DNA from: Aquimarina aggregata
GTDB taxonomy: Bacteria; Bacteroidota; Bacteroidia; Flavobacteriales; Flavobacteriaceae
DNA length: 64,000 nt
Assembly (NCBI RefSeq): GCF_001632745.1
Contig: NZ_LQRT01000013.1
Span: 558,001 to 622,000, forward strand
Direction: 5' to 3'
Part shown: positions 9,281 through 17,583 of the stretch, piece by piece
Layout: the number at the start of each line of letters is the position of its first letter
Numbering within the stretch: position 1 is the stretch's first letter
Made by a program: the position numbers and the translations under genes
The notes under the pieces: generated by a model
Seen by the model: the letters and a program-made list of their open reading frames with translations, nothing else
Database searches by the model: none
What the model was told of the DNA's origin: nothing

Positions 9281-9307
9281 CTATTTACTTGGAACATAAT
9301 CTAAAAA

Positions 9308-9727
9308 TCAAATAAGGAAAACCTGATGTAGCACTTGTACATCTTGTTTAATATAGGGTGGTGAATACGCTGTAAAAGGAATCTTGGTTTCTTCAATCCC
9401 CTCAAAAAGATTGATATAAGAATAAATAAAAGATGTAATAAAAATCTCTTGTTCAAGATTTATGGTTTTGCTAGTATCTTTTAAGTTGTCTTGCCCTTCA
9501 ATAATTATCTTTTTATCTGAACAACATGACTTTTTAGTAAACGACAAATCTATATTTTGGTTATTGTATTGTTGCATTTCCATGCCACAAGACTTGGCTT
9601 CTTTAAACAATGCTACATCAACCAATGTATTACCACAATAATGCATATCTATAGTAAATGACATCGTAGTTATAAGAACTACGAAAGCCATACTTATCGA
9701 CATTATTTTATGAAATACATTTCTCAT
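9308..9727 (-). CDS. HYC_CC_PP family small exported protein
   Basis: A 139-residue protein from the ATG at 9727 (MRNVFHKI); a GTG two codons earlier is possible but less likely. It has an N-terminal hydrophobic segment and then the three marks that name the family: MHYCG, KKSCCSD and SPPY. Family members are small flavobacterial proteins often found beside metal-efflux genes; their biochemical role is not known to me. The spaced Cys and His residues suggest metal or thiol chemistry in the periplasm. It sits between the response regulator gene (52 bp) and the RND pump gene (122 bp) and is probably co-regulated with them. Confidence 0.75.
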   Translation of the reverse strand: MRNVFHKIMSISMAFVVLITTMSFTIDMHYCGNTLVDVALFKEAKSCGMEMQQYNNQNIDLSFTKKSCCSDKKIIIEGQDNLKDTSKTINLEQEIFITSFIYSYINLFEGIEETKIPFTAYSPPYIKQDVQVLHQVFLI

Positions 9728-9779
9728 TATCACAAAAATATTAATTTTTTTAATACCGACTCTGTATTAACAGTATTAA

Positions 9780-10838
9780 TTATTCAATAAGCTGAAGTCC
9801 TTTTAGATCAATAATTCTAATATTACGACCTTCTATATCAATAAGTTTATCTTTTTTAAAACCCGATAATGTGCGTATCAAACTCTCGGTAGCAATCCCT
9901 GCAACGCTTGCCAAATCATTTCTTGATATTTTAATACTGTCTTCTGGTTTCTTATTAAGTACTTGTGCAAATTGCAAAATGGTTTGGGCTGTTTTTTTAC
10001 GCACAGAGCTATAGGCCATTTGCAATAATTGTTCTTTGATTTCTGAAAGATTATCTGTTAATAATTCCATTAACTCTAGAGAGATATTTTTACTTCTTTC
10101 TAGTATATCTTTTAAATCATTTTTTGAAACACCAGCCAATTCGGCTTCTTCTACTGCTGTTGCAGATTCTTGATAAGGTATCGTATCCATAAAAGAGGTA
10201 AATCCTAAAAAATCGTCTGCCTTATACAAAGCGGTAATAAGTTCTTTGCCTCCTTCATCCATTTTATGAGTTTTGATAACTCCTTTTAAAATCAAATAAA
10301 TTTTATTTGAGTGCTCTCCTTCTTTGTAGATTGTTTCTCCCTTTTTAAATTCTGAAATTTCGCCGTTGTCATCAAAAAAATTTTTAAGCTCATGCAGACT
10401 TCTTAAACCTTTATCTTCTTTTGTACCTTGTTCGGTCACTGCATTTTCTTCTAATACATTAGCAAGCAACTGTGCTTTTGCTAAACGACTTTCTATAGCA
10501 CTAAGCAATTCTTCTTCGTCAAAAGGTTTGGTTAAATAATCATCTGCTCCTAAATCCATACCTTTTCTTATTTCTTTGTGCTCAGTCTTGGCCGACAAAA
10601 AAATGAACGGAATATGGCTTGTCGAAGCATCACCAGACAAGCTTTCTAAAACACCATAGCCATCGACCTCTGGCATCATAATATCGCAAACGATAATATC
10701 AGGCTTCTCATCTTTAGCTTTAATAATACCTGTTTTTCCATTTGGAGAGGTAATTACATTATAATTAGACAACTCTAACAGTTCTGCGGTATTTTCTCTT
10801 AATGCTGTATCGTCTTCTATTAGTAATATAGTTTTCAT
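9780..10838 (-). CDS. Response regulator with C-terminal Crp/FNR-type module
   Basis: A 352-residue fusion. Residues 1-120 are a receiver domain with the acidic pair at 9-10, phospho-acceptor Asp52 (CDIMMPEVDG) and Lys104 (LTKPF). After a linker, residues 145-265 form a cyclic-nucleotide-type effector barrel (FKKGETIYKEGEHSNKIY) and 285-350 a winged helix of the Crp/FNR class (SRNDLASVAG, ESLIRTLSGFK). No Cys cluster for an FNR iron-sulfur centre is present. Most receivers are fused to OmpR, NarL or NtrC outputs, so this combination is notable, although it recurs in Bacteroidota. It overlaps the kinase gene by 4 bp and precedes the efflux genes, so it is probably their activator. Confidence 0.88.
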   Translation of the reverse strand: MKTILLIEDDTALRENTAELLELSNYNVITSPNGKTGIIKAKDEKPDIIVCDIMMPEVDGYGVLESLSGDASTSHIPFIFLSAKTEHKEIRKGMDLGADDYLTKPFDEEELLSAIESRLAKAQLLANVLEENAVTEQGTKEDKGLRSLHELKNFFDDNGEISEFKKGETIYKEGEHSNKIYLILKGVIKTHKMDEGGKELITALYKADDFLGFTSFMDTIPYQESATAVEEAELAGVSKNDLKDILERSKNISLELMELLTDNLSEIKEQLLQMAYSSVRKKTAQTILQFAQVLNKKPEDSIKISRNDLASVAGIATESLIRTLSGFKKDKLIDIEGRNIRIIDLKGLQLIE

Positions 10839-12073
10839 ACTGATTGGTCATTATTAGTAACTGGTATTTTTAAAATGAAAGTAGATCCCTTATTTTCTTG
10901 GCTAGTAAAAGTTATACTACCTCCTAAATTTTCTATGTGACTTTTTACAATGTTTAACCCTATTCCTGTACCTTGATCTAACAACGCATTTTCTGCTCTA
11001 AAGTATCGTTTAAAAATAAATTGTTGTTCTTTTTCTGGAATTCCGATTCCTTGATCAATAATTTTAAATACTAGTGTTTTTTCTTCTAATTTTACTTGTA
11101 AATCAATAACACTATGCTCGCCTGAATATTTTACAGCATTATGAATCAGGTTAGACAAAATTAGTTCCAGTATTTTTTCATCAAAATCTATAGTGTAATC
11201 ATCTACATCTTGAGGATAATTAATACGTTGTCCATCTTTAAGAAGCATATTAGCGTTATAAATTACCTCGTTAATCACTTTACTTAATGGAAACGAGCTA
11301 AACTTATAGGATACTTTTCCTGTTTCTAGTCGTTCGATAGATAAAAAATCATTTAGAATAGTATCTAGATATTTTACTTTGTTTTTTATGGTACCCAAAT
11401 GTTTTTCTCTTTTAGACTGTTGGTCTTCTTGGGTATATTTACCTATTAAGGTGGCAGAGGTAAGGATACCGCTTAATGGTGTTTTAAATTCATGAGACAC
11501 TAACGATAAAAACTTAGTTTTTAACTCATTAAGATCTTGTTCTTTTTTTAAGGACTCTTTAGTTTTTGCTTCTGCTTCTTTACGAAGTTTAACTTCTTCT
11601 TTTAATTCTTTTATTGTACTATGAAGTTCTTCTGTACGCAACTCGATTTTACGTTCTAACTGAGAATTTAATTCTGTTATCTGTTGTTGTTGTTGTTTTC
11701 TAATGGTAATATCCGTAATCAAAGCCATTACATAATTACTGCCATAAATTGTAAATGGATTAAGTCCTGCTTCTACAGGAAAAATAGTACCATCTTTTCG
11801 TATTCCAAAAAGATCTTGCCCGGTGCCCATGTGCCTTTTAGATTTATGTTTTGTAAACCTATCAAAATGCCCATCGTGACTATGATGATACTCTTTAGGA
11901 ATTAAAATATTTAATGGTTTCCCTACTAATTCATCCTCTTCATATCCAAAAATCTCATTTGCAGATCCATTATTAGCAACAATAATTTGTTCGTTATTAA
12001 CAACAACTATAGCTTCTGAAATAGCCTCAGAAAGCAACCTAAAAATATTATTGTTTTTTTCAAAAACCTTCAT
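10835..12073 (-). CDS. Soluble PAS-domain sensor histidine kinase
   Basis: A 412-residue kinase with no membrane helix. A FixL-like PAS domain covers about 10-125, followed by a coiled coil (125-185), the phospho-acceptor box LVSHEFKTPLSG (His194) and a HATPase domain with N, G1 and G2 boxes (NLIHNAVKYS, DQGIGIPEKE, GTGIGLNIV). It should phosphorylate the response regulator, whose gene overlaps its stop by 4 bp. Lack of membrane segments means the signal is sensed in the cytoplasm, for example redox state, a bound cofactor or internal metal. FixL-like PAS domains can bind heme, but I cannot confirm a proximal His. It is the first gene of the apparent minus-strand operon. Confidence 0.88.
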   Translation of the reverse strand: MKVFEKNNNIFRLLSEAISEAIVVVNNEQIIVANNGSANEIFGYEEDELVGKPLNILIPKEYHHSHDGHFDRFTKHKSKRHMGTGQDLFGIRKDGTIFPVEAGLNPFTIYGSNYVMALITDITIRKQQQQQITELNSQLERKIELRTEELHSTIKELKEEVKLRKEAEAKTKESLKKEQDLNELKTKFLSLVSHEFKTPLSGILTSATLIGKYTQEDQQSKREKHLGTIKNKVKYLDTILNDFLSIERLETGKVSYKFSSFPLSKVINEVIYNANMLLKDGQRINYPQDVDDYTIDFDEKILELILSNLIHNAVKYSGEHSVIDLQVKLEEKTLVFKIIDQGIGIPEKEQQFIFKRYFRAENALLDQGTGIGLNIVKSHIENLGGSITFTSQENKGSTFILKIPVTNNDQSV

Positions 12074-12413
12074 TCTTCAAAAATAGTGATTTTATAAAGT
12101 TACAATAACTGATATATCTCATAAAAAAGAGTATAGTCCCTGCTAAAATTATCATAAAGTAGTTTCCAAAAATACTAACTAAAAGAGAATATTAAGATTA
12201 GCAAAAAATCTTTACTAATAATAGCGAAACGATTAAATTTCTAAATCCAAAAATGCTAAAAATCTATATAGTTTTATAATTTTTAGATTAGAAACAATTA
12301 TGGCGATTCGTTTCTGGAAATTATACGAATTAAAAAACTTAAGAACCTAGACTCATTTTTGAAGAATAGGCCTTAAATTCGGTGCTAAAGCAAAAGGTTA
12401 CTATATTTATCTC
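12074..12413. other. Divergent intergenic region between kinase and LacI genes
   Basis: This is 340 bp without a gene. It should carry the promoters of the kinase/efflux set (minus) and of the LacI-type regulator (plus). Two inverted copies of a GAAACGA core occur here: GAAACGATT at 12226-12234 and, on the other strand, GAAACGAAT at 12306-12314. The central CG is typical of LacI-family operators. Confidence 0.45.
12226..12314. promoter_or_regulatory. Pair of inverted GAAACGA sites, candidate LacI-type operators
   Basis: GAAACGATT (12226-12234, plus) and GAAACGAAT (12306-12314, minus) are inverted and about 80 bp centre to centre, 100-190 bp before the LacI-type gene. Spaced operator pairs allow looping and autoregulation by LacI-family proteins. 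The match is short and may be chance. Confidence 0.25.
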
Positions 12414-13448
12414 ATGAAAAAAAAGAAAAGAATAACGCTAAAAGATATTGCAAATGAATTTAGTGTTTCTATTGCGACTGTTTCAAAAGCTTTAAACGAC
12501 AGTTATGAAATAAGCACAAAAACTAAAACTAAAATTCAGGAATATGCCAAAGAACATAAGTACAGATCAAATAGTGTTGCTCTTAATTTAAATCAAAAAA
12601 AAACTAAAACAATTGGCGTAATCATTCCAAACATTTTGAATCATTTTTTTACTAAAGTATTTGTTGGTATAGAAAAAACCGCTACTGCCAATGGATATAA
12701 CCTTATCACTTGTATATCTAATGAATCTTATGAAAAAGAAGTTAATGCAATGGAGCTTCTTAAAAACTCTGCATTAGATGGTTTCATACTATCAATTGCC
12801 GAAGAAACACAGATAAAACAAAATTTTAGTCATTTTCAAAATGCAATTAATGAAGGAATTCCAATTGTAATGTTTGATCGTGTAGCTGATGAGATTTCTT
12901 GTGATAAAGTCATTGTTAATGATAAAGAGGGCGCATATAACGCCACTAATCATTTTATAGAAACAGGATGCAAAAATATTGCCATTGTATCTACAATTCA
13001 TAATCTTAGTGTAGGTAAACTGAGGTTAGAAGGATATAAGAAAGCTTTACGTGAAGCTGGTATCCCGTTAGATGAGTCAATGATTTTAAAAGTAGATGAA
13101 TTTAATGATATAGATACTTTATTAAAAATTCTACTAGACTCTAAAGTTGTTGATGCAATATTGTGTTTAGAAGAAGATTCTGCTGTAAATACACTAAGAA
13201 TGTTACACTCAAAAGCATACAAGGTACCTGAGGATATTTCTTTAATCGGTTTTACAAATGGTGTTTTGCCAAGATATGTTACACCCGCGATAACAACCAT
13301 TAGCCAACATGGTATTTATTTAGGTGAAACCGCTACACAGATGTTGATTGAAAAATTGGAAAATGAAAACACCCAAACATCTCACGTTACCAAAGTTATC
13401 AAAACCAACCTTATAGAACGAGAAACTACTAAACCTCTAAGCTACTAA
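12414..13448 (+). CDS. LacI/GalR-family transcriptional regulator
   Basis: A 344-residue regulator of ordinary family length. The N-terminus has a basic lead (MKKKKR) and the LacI helix-turn-helix (TLKDIANEFSVSIATVSKAL), then the hinge helix (about 48-58) and a type-I periplasmic-binding-protein sugar sensor domain (about 62-340, TIGVIIPNILNHFFTKV). It probably represses or activates the sugar genes that converge on it (aldose epimerase and xylulokinase); the effector is inferred to be a pentose or related sugar. Its stop overlaps the epimerase stop by 4 bp on opposite strands, so the two transcripts run into each other. Confidence 0.9.
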   Translation: MKKKKRITLKDIANEFSVSIATVSKALNDSYEISTKTKTKIQEYAKEHKYRSNSVALNLNQKKTKTIGVIIPNILNHFFTKVFVGIEKTATANGYNLITCISNESYEKEVNAMELLKNSALDGFILSIAEETQIKQNFSHFQNAINEGIPIVMFDRVADEISCDKVIVNDKEGAYNATNHFIETGCKNIAIVSTIHNLSVGKLRLEGYKKALREAGIPLDESMILKVDEFNDIDTLLKILLDSKVVDAILCLEEDSAVNTLRMLHSKAYKVPEDISLIGFTNGVLPRYVTPAITTISQHGIYLGETATQMLIEKLENENTQTSHVTKVIKTNLIERETTKPLSY

Positions 13449-14485
13449 ATCATCTTACTAAAACGAAAAGTACTACTATTTTCGTAAAATTCGCCAGCTT
13501 TTAAAAAAGCCGAAGGAAAATGATCATAATTTGGTGCATCCGGAAAGTTTTGCGTTTCAAAACATATAGCAGGAAACGCTGTATAGGCTATTCCTTTTCT
13601 AAAATCCCAATCTGGGAATTCTTCTACCGTATAAATAACTACAGCTGGTTGATTGGTTAAAATATCCATTCTAATCCCTGTTCTCTCAGACATTAAAGTA
13701 GCTTTAGCTTCTTGTTCAGGATCAAAAACAAAAGCATTATCAATAATATTACCAGGTTCTAGCTTATGAAGTCCTTTTGATACTAAAAAATCATATTTTG
13801 TACCTATTACTGGTTTTAAAATCCCTGTTGGCAATTGTTTTTCGTCTACATCTACAAACTTCGAACAATTTAATTGAAGAGTATGATCCTTTATCGAATC
13901 CTCACCATTAAGATTGTAATACGCATGGTTAGTTAAGTTTACTATAGTATCCTGATCGGAAACTGCGTGGTAGGTAATCTTTAATTCATTATCATTTGTT
14001 AATTGATAAATTACCTTTACATTAAGATTACCAGGGTACCCTTCTTCCATATCTTCACTTTGGTAAGAGAGTGTTATTGCAGATTGATCGTCATCTATAT
14101 AAGCTATTTCCCAAACACTTTCATCAAAACCATGTTCTCCACCATGTAAATGCACTCCTTCTTCATGATAAAGTGGATAATCTATATTATTTATTTCTAT
14201 TTTTTTGTTGGAAATCCTACCTGCATATCTTCCTATAGAAGCTCCAAGAAATTTTGACTCTTTATTTTTAGATTTTTGTATATAATCTGTTATTGAGTCA
14301 AACCCAGCAACAACATTCGTATATCCCCCAGATATATCAGGAACATCTAAACTCATAATACTTGCTCCAAAATTAGTTACGCGAAGGCGCATTCCGTGGT
14401 CATTTTCTAATGATAAAACAAAAACTTCTTTTTGTTGATGAAAACCAAATGATTTCTGTTTTATCTTTATATTTTTTGTCCTCAA
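13445..14485 (-). CDS. galM: Aldose 1-epimerase (mutarotase)
   Basis: A 346-residue galactose-mutarotase-type enzyme interconverting the alpha and beta anomers of aldoses. Expected active-site signatures are present: GVHLHGGEHGFDESVW (first His region), LTNHAYYNLNG (general acid His) and FETQNFPDAPN (general base Glu). There is no signal peptide, so it acts in the cytoplasm. It follows xylulokinase on the same strand after 70 bp and probably helps feed hexose or pentose anomers into catabolism. The gene converges with the LacI-type regulator and overlaps its end by 4 bp. Confidence 0.92.
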   Translation of the reverse strand: MRTKNIKIKQKSFGFHQQKEVFVLSLENDHGMRLRVTNFGASIMSLDVPDISGGYTNVVAGFDSITDYIQKSKNKESKFLGASIGRYAGRISNKKIEINNIDYPLYHEEGVHLHGGEHGFDESVWEIAYIDDDQSAITLSYQSEDMEEGYPGNLNVKVIYQLTNDNELKITYHAVSDQDTIVNLTNHAYYNLNGEDSIKDHTLQLNCSKFVDVDEKQLPTGILKPVIGTKYDFLVSKGLHKLEPGNIIDNAFVFDPEQEAKATLMSERTGIRMDILTNQPAVVIYTVEEFPDWDFRKGIAYTAFPAICFETQNFPDAPNYDHFPSAFLKAGEFYENSSTFRFSKMI

Positions 14486-14555
14486 ATTTAAGTTTCTTAA
14501 TATCAGTTCTTTCTTTGACTTAGTTTGATATAGTCTTTATCTATGATAAAAGTAA

Positions 14556-16052
14556 CTACTCTATATCATTTTTTATAATTCTTTTTAATTCTTTTTTCCA
14601 ATTCTCGTAAGCTACTTTATATTCTTCTTGATTTTTAAGAGGTGAATATGTCTTGACATAATCATTTTGCGTAACTATTGTTCCAAAATCTTTAAAACTA
14701 CCATTAGTCAATCCAGCTGCTCTAGCCGCGCCTATTGCTCCTGTAGTATTATAAATTTCTATCTCCTGATCTATGAGCGTAGCTACGGTATTTGAAAATA
14801 TATCTGAGCGAAATAAATTGTCATTTCCAGCTCGTATAATTTTGATTGGTGTTCCGTCCTTTTTTAAAATCTCCATACCATATACAAAAGAAAAAGCTAT
14901 TCCCTCAAGAGCTGCTCTTAAAATATGTGATCGTGTATGTATGTTTAAATTAAGGTTACTAATATGGGTCCCAATAGTCTTATTATCAAACATACGTTCG
15001 GCTCCATTACCAAAAGGAATGAGTTGCAAATTATCAGATCCAACAGGAATTTCGGCAGCATAAGTATTCATCATTTGATAAGAATCTGTTTCTAATTTAA
15101 GATTCTTCTTTAACCATCTATATTGAATCCCAGCACCATTAATGCATAATAGTTTTCCTATTCGAACCTGTTCTGTATCATGATTTACATGCGCAAAATT
15201 ATTTAATTTTAATCCTTCTTTGGCATATAACGTATCTGTTACTGCATAAAGCACCCCTGAAGTTCCTCCTGTTGCAGCTACTTCTCCTTGATTGAACACG
15301 TTAAGGGATAATGCATTATTAGGCTGATCACCTGCTCTATATAAAACTGGAATGCCACTTACTAGACCACTAGCCTCTGCTCCTTCTGGAGATAATTTTC
15401 CTTGATCTGAAAATGTAGATACTATTTCAGGAATTAGATCTGGAGTTATATCATAGTGTTCTAATAACCATTGCGCGGGCTTATCTTCTTTAAAATCCCA
15501 AAGTGTACCTTCAGACAAACCGGATTTTGTTGTATTGGCAATACCAGTAAACTTATACGCTATGTAATCTCCAGGGAGTAAGAATTTATGAATTTTTTTA
15601 TATTCTTCTGGCTCATTATCTCTAACCCATTTTAGTTTAGACGCCGTAAAATTGGCTGGTGAATTAAGTAGTGTACTCATGCATTTTTCTTCTCCTATCG
15701 TTTCAAAAGCATTATTACCAATAGCAACAGCTCTACTATCACACCAGATGATCGCATCTCTAATCAGGGAACCTTTATCATCTATTAATACCAAACCATG
15801 CATCTGATACGAAATACCAATGCCAATGATTTCTTCTGAATTTACTTTGCATTCTTTAAGTATTCGTTTTGAAGCGGTGCAAACGTGTTTCCACCAAAGC
15901 TCTGGATTTTGCTCTGCCCATTCTTCATGAACTGAGACAATTTCCATTTCCTCTTCAGGCTCATTTACGGATGCTATGGATTTTCCTGTTGTTGCATTTA
16001 CTAGAGCTGCCTTTACAGAAGAACTACCTATATCAAATCCTATATAATACAT
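14556..16052 (-). CDS. xylB: Xylulokinase (FGGY carbohydrate kinase)
   Basis: A 498-residue FGGY kinase phosphorylating D-xylulose to xylulose 5-phosphate. Visible marks are the N-terminal phosphate loop (IGFDIGSSSVKAAL), the XylB-type QMHGLVLID segment, the catalytic Asp region AGDQPNNAL and the C-terminal ATP-binding segment (AALEGIAFSFVYG, GAIGAARAAGL). The length is normal. It lies upstream of the epimerase gene on the same strand. Xylose isomerase and a transporter are not in the window, so the pathway is completed elsewhere, or the kinase serves another ketopentose. A dyad in its upstream region may be regulatory. Confidence 0.9.
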   Translation of the reverse strand: MYYIGFDIGSSSVKAALVNATTGKSIASVNEPEEEMEIVSVHEEWAEQNPELWWKHVCTASKRILKECKVNSEEIIGIGISYQMHGLVLIDDKGSLIRDAIIWCDSRAVAIGNNAFETIGEEKCMSTLLNSPANFTASKLKWVRDNEPEEYKKIHKFLLPGDYIAYKFTGIANTTKSGLSEGTLWDFKEDKPAQWLLEHYDITPDLIPEIVSTFSDQGKLSPEGAEASGLVSGIPVLYRAGDQPNNALSLNVFNQGEVAATGGTSGVLYAVTDTLYAKEGLKLNNFAHVNHDTEQVRIGKLLCINGAGIQYRWLKKNLKLETDSYQMMNTYAAEIPVGSDNLQLIPFGNGAERMFDNKTIGTHISNLNLNIHTRSHILRAALEGIAFSFVYGMEILKKDGTPIKIIRAGNDNLFRSDIFSNTVATLIDQEIEIYNTTGAIGAARAAGLTNGSFKDFGTIVTQNDYVKTYSPLKNQEEYKVAYENWKKELKRIIKNDIE

Positions 16053-16123
16053 CTTGCATTTTTTTAGTTATGACAAAAATTGAATTTACTAAACAAAAAC
16101 AAAACATCTATCCTAAAAATTAT

Positions 16124-16148
16124 CGAAAACATAAGCAATAAGTTTTCG
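16124..16148. promoter_or_regulatory. Inverted repeat upstream of xylulokinase
   Basis: CGAAAAC (16124-16130) and GTTTTCG (16142-16148) form a 7-bp perfect dyad with an 11-bp spacer, about 75-95 bp before the xylulokinase start and just after the end of the TolC-type gene. It may be an operator of the sugar operon or a weak terminator stem. The evidence is limited to the symmetry. Confidence 0.25.
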
Positions 16149-16178
16149 TAATTAGTTTTCAAAATTAAATAGGTTGTG

Positions 16179-17582
16179 CTATAGACTTTGCGGATTAACG
16201 GCTAAACTATTAAACAACTTCGCTTTAGCTTTAAAAAACTTATTTTGTACCTCTACTGATTTTAATTTAGCATTAATAAGACTACGCTCTCGAGAATTGA
16301 TTAAAAACAAAGAACTTTCTCCAAAACTAAATTTACGTTCTTCTGCAGCAAGTAATGTATTATAATCTGTAACAATCGTTGCTATAAGTTGATTTTGTGT
16401 TGTAAAAGACTCTAACTCTGCATAAATACCTATTACTTTATTTTTGATTTGTAGTTGAGTAGTCTCTAATTCAAATTCGGCATCTTGCACTTTGTATTTG
16501 GCCAATTTTAAATCTCCCCGTTCTTTTCGTAGAAAAAGAGGAAACCTAAATGAAACACCACCCTTGTACTCTGCAGTAGTAAAAGATCTTGACACTTCTG
16601 GAGTCTCGGTTAAAAAATTATATTCTAGGTCTATTTTAGGCAATAATTTATTGGCTTTTAATTTTCTATCGATTTCTAATCCTTCGATTTTATAATTTAA
16701 TGATTTCAATTTAGGGTGATTTTCTAATGTAAAATCACTTAACGGACTTCCTTCTATTTCTAAAGTCACATCAATATCTGTTTCTACGTTGGGATCAGGA
16801 ATGACATTTGGTTGTAACTCTACCGGAATGTTATTCTCAAACCATAAAAAGTTTGATAAGATTAAAGATTGTTTTGTTAGCTTCACTTTTGCTTGTTCAA
16901 GACTAAGCGCTCTATTCTGAAATGTAATTTTGGCTTCTACGGTATCAATTGCCGCTTTATCCCCTAAAAGCACACTTTTTTTAATACCTTCAAAACGTAT
17001 TTTAGCATTTTTTAAAAAACTATCATATATTTCTTTTTCATTATATGCTTTTAACCAATCAAAATAGGCCAATGATGCATCGTAAAGGATAGTATTAATT
17101 AAAATATCTCTATCTGCTTTTGTTTGTTCTCTAAAAAATTTAGCCTTACGAAGTGTAGCCATTCTATCGTTGATCACTAAACCTTGTCCAATAGGAATAG
17201 AAATACCTGCATTAAATAGTCCGTCTTGAGGGACAGAGTTCTGCGGGTTTAAAAAATCTCCATCATTTTGCTCAAAACCGCCTTTAAATTCTATACCGTA
17301 CCACGTAGGCACTTTAAATGTAGCATTTAACAGATCGTAATATTCTAGTCCTTTAAATTTTTTACGATCATAATCTATCTCTAATTTAGGGTCAAAACCT
17401 CCGCGGGCTTTCATAAGTTTGGCTTGACCTATCCCTATGTTTAGCTGTGCTTGTTTAGCTACAGGGTGATATTTTTTTACATATCCCAAGTATTCTTTAA
17501 ACTTGAGAGCGACATTATCGTTTTCTTGAGAACATATAGAAGTCACAATAAAAAACAAGACATAAAACAGGTAGTTCTTCAT
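16179..17582 (-). CDS. TolC-family outer-membrane efflux protein
   Basis: A 467-residue protein starting at the ATG at 17582 (MKNYLFYVLFFIVTSICSQ, a signal peptide). A start 54 codons further upstream would overlap the adaptor gene by 161 bp and lose the signal peptide, so I reject it. The mature part is the long helical outer-membrane efflux fold with two repeats. It begins 1 bp after the adaptor stop and is the last gene of a TetR-ABC-HlyD-TolC set. It should provide the outer-membrane exit for whatever the ABC protein and adaptor move. The substrate is unknown; no toxin, bacteriocin or cargo gene is seen nearby. Confidence 0.87.
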   Translation of the reverse strand: MKNYLFYVLFFIVTSICSQENDNVALKFKEYLGYVKKYHPVAKQAQLNIGIGQAKLMKARGGFDPKLEIDYDRKKFKGLEYYDLLNATFKVPTWYGIEFKGGFEQNDGDFLNPQNSVPQDGLFNAGISIPIGQGLVINDRMATLRKAKFFREQTKADRDILINTILYDASLAYFDWLKAYNEKEIYDSFLKNAKIRFEGIKKSVLLGDKAAIDTVEAKITFQNRALSLEQAKVKLTKQSLILSNFLWFENNIPVELQPNVIPDPNVETDIDVTLEIEGSPLSDFTLENHPKLKSLNYKIEGLEIDRKLKANKLLPKIDLEYNFLTETPEVSRSFTTAEYKGGVSFRFPLFLRKERGDLKLAKYKVQDAEFELETTQLQIKNKVIGIYAELESFTTQNQLIATIVTDYNTLLAAEERKFSFGESSLFLINSRERSLINAKLKSVEVQNKFFKAKAKLFNSLAVNPQSL

Positions 17583-17583
17583 G

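Noticed and set aside
9733..9740. TATTTTTG -7-like octamer at the HYC_CC_PP start
   Set aside because: It lies only about 6 bp from the start codon, leaving no leader; a chance match is likelier.
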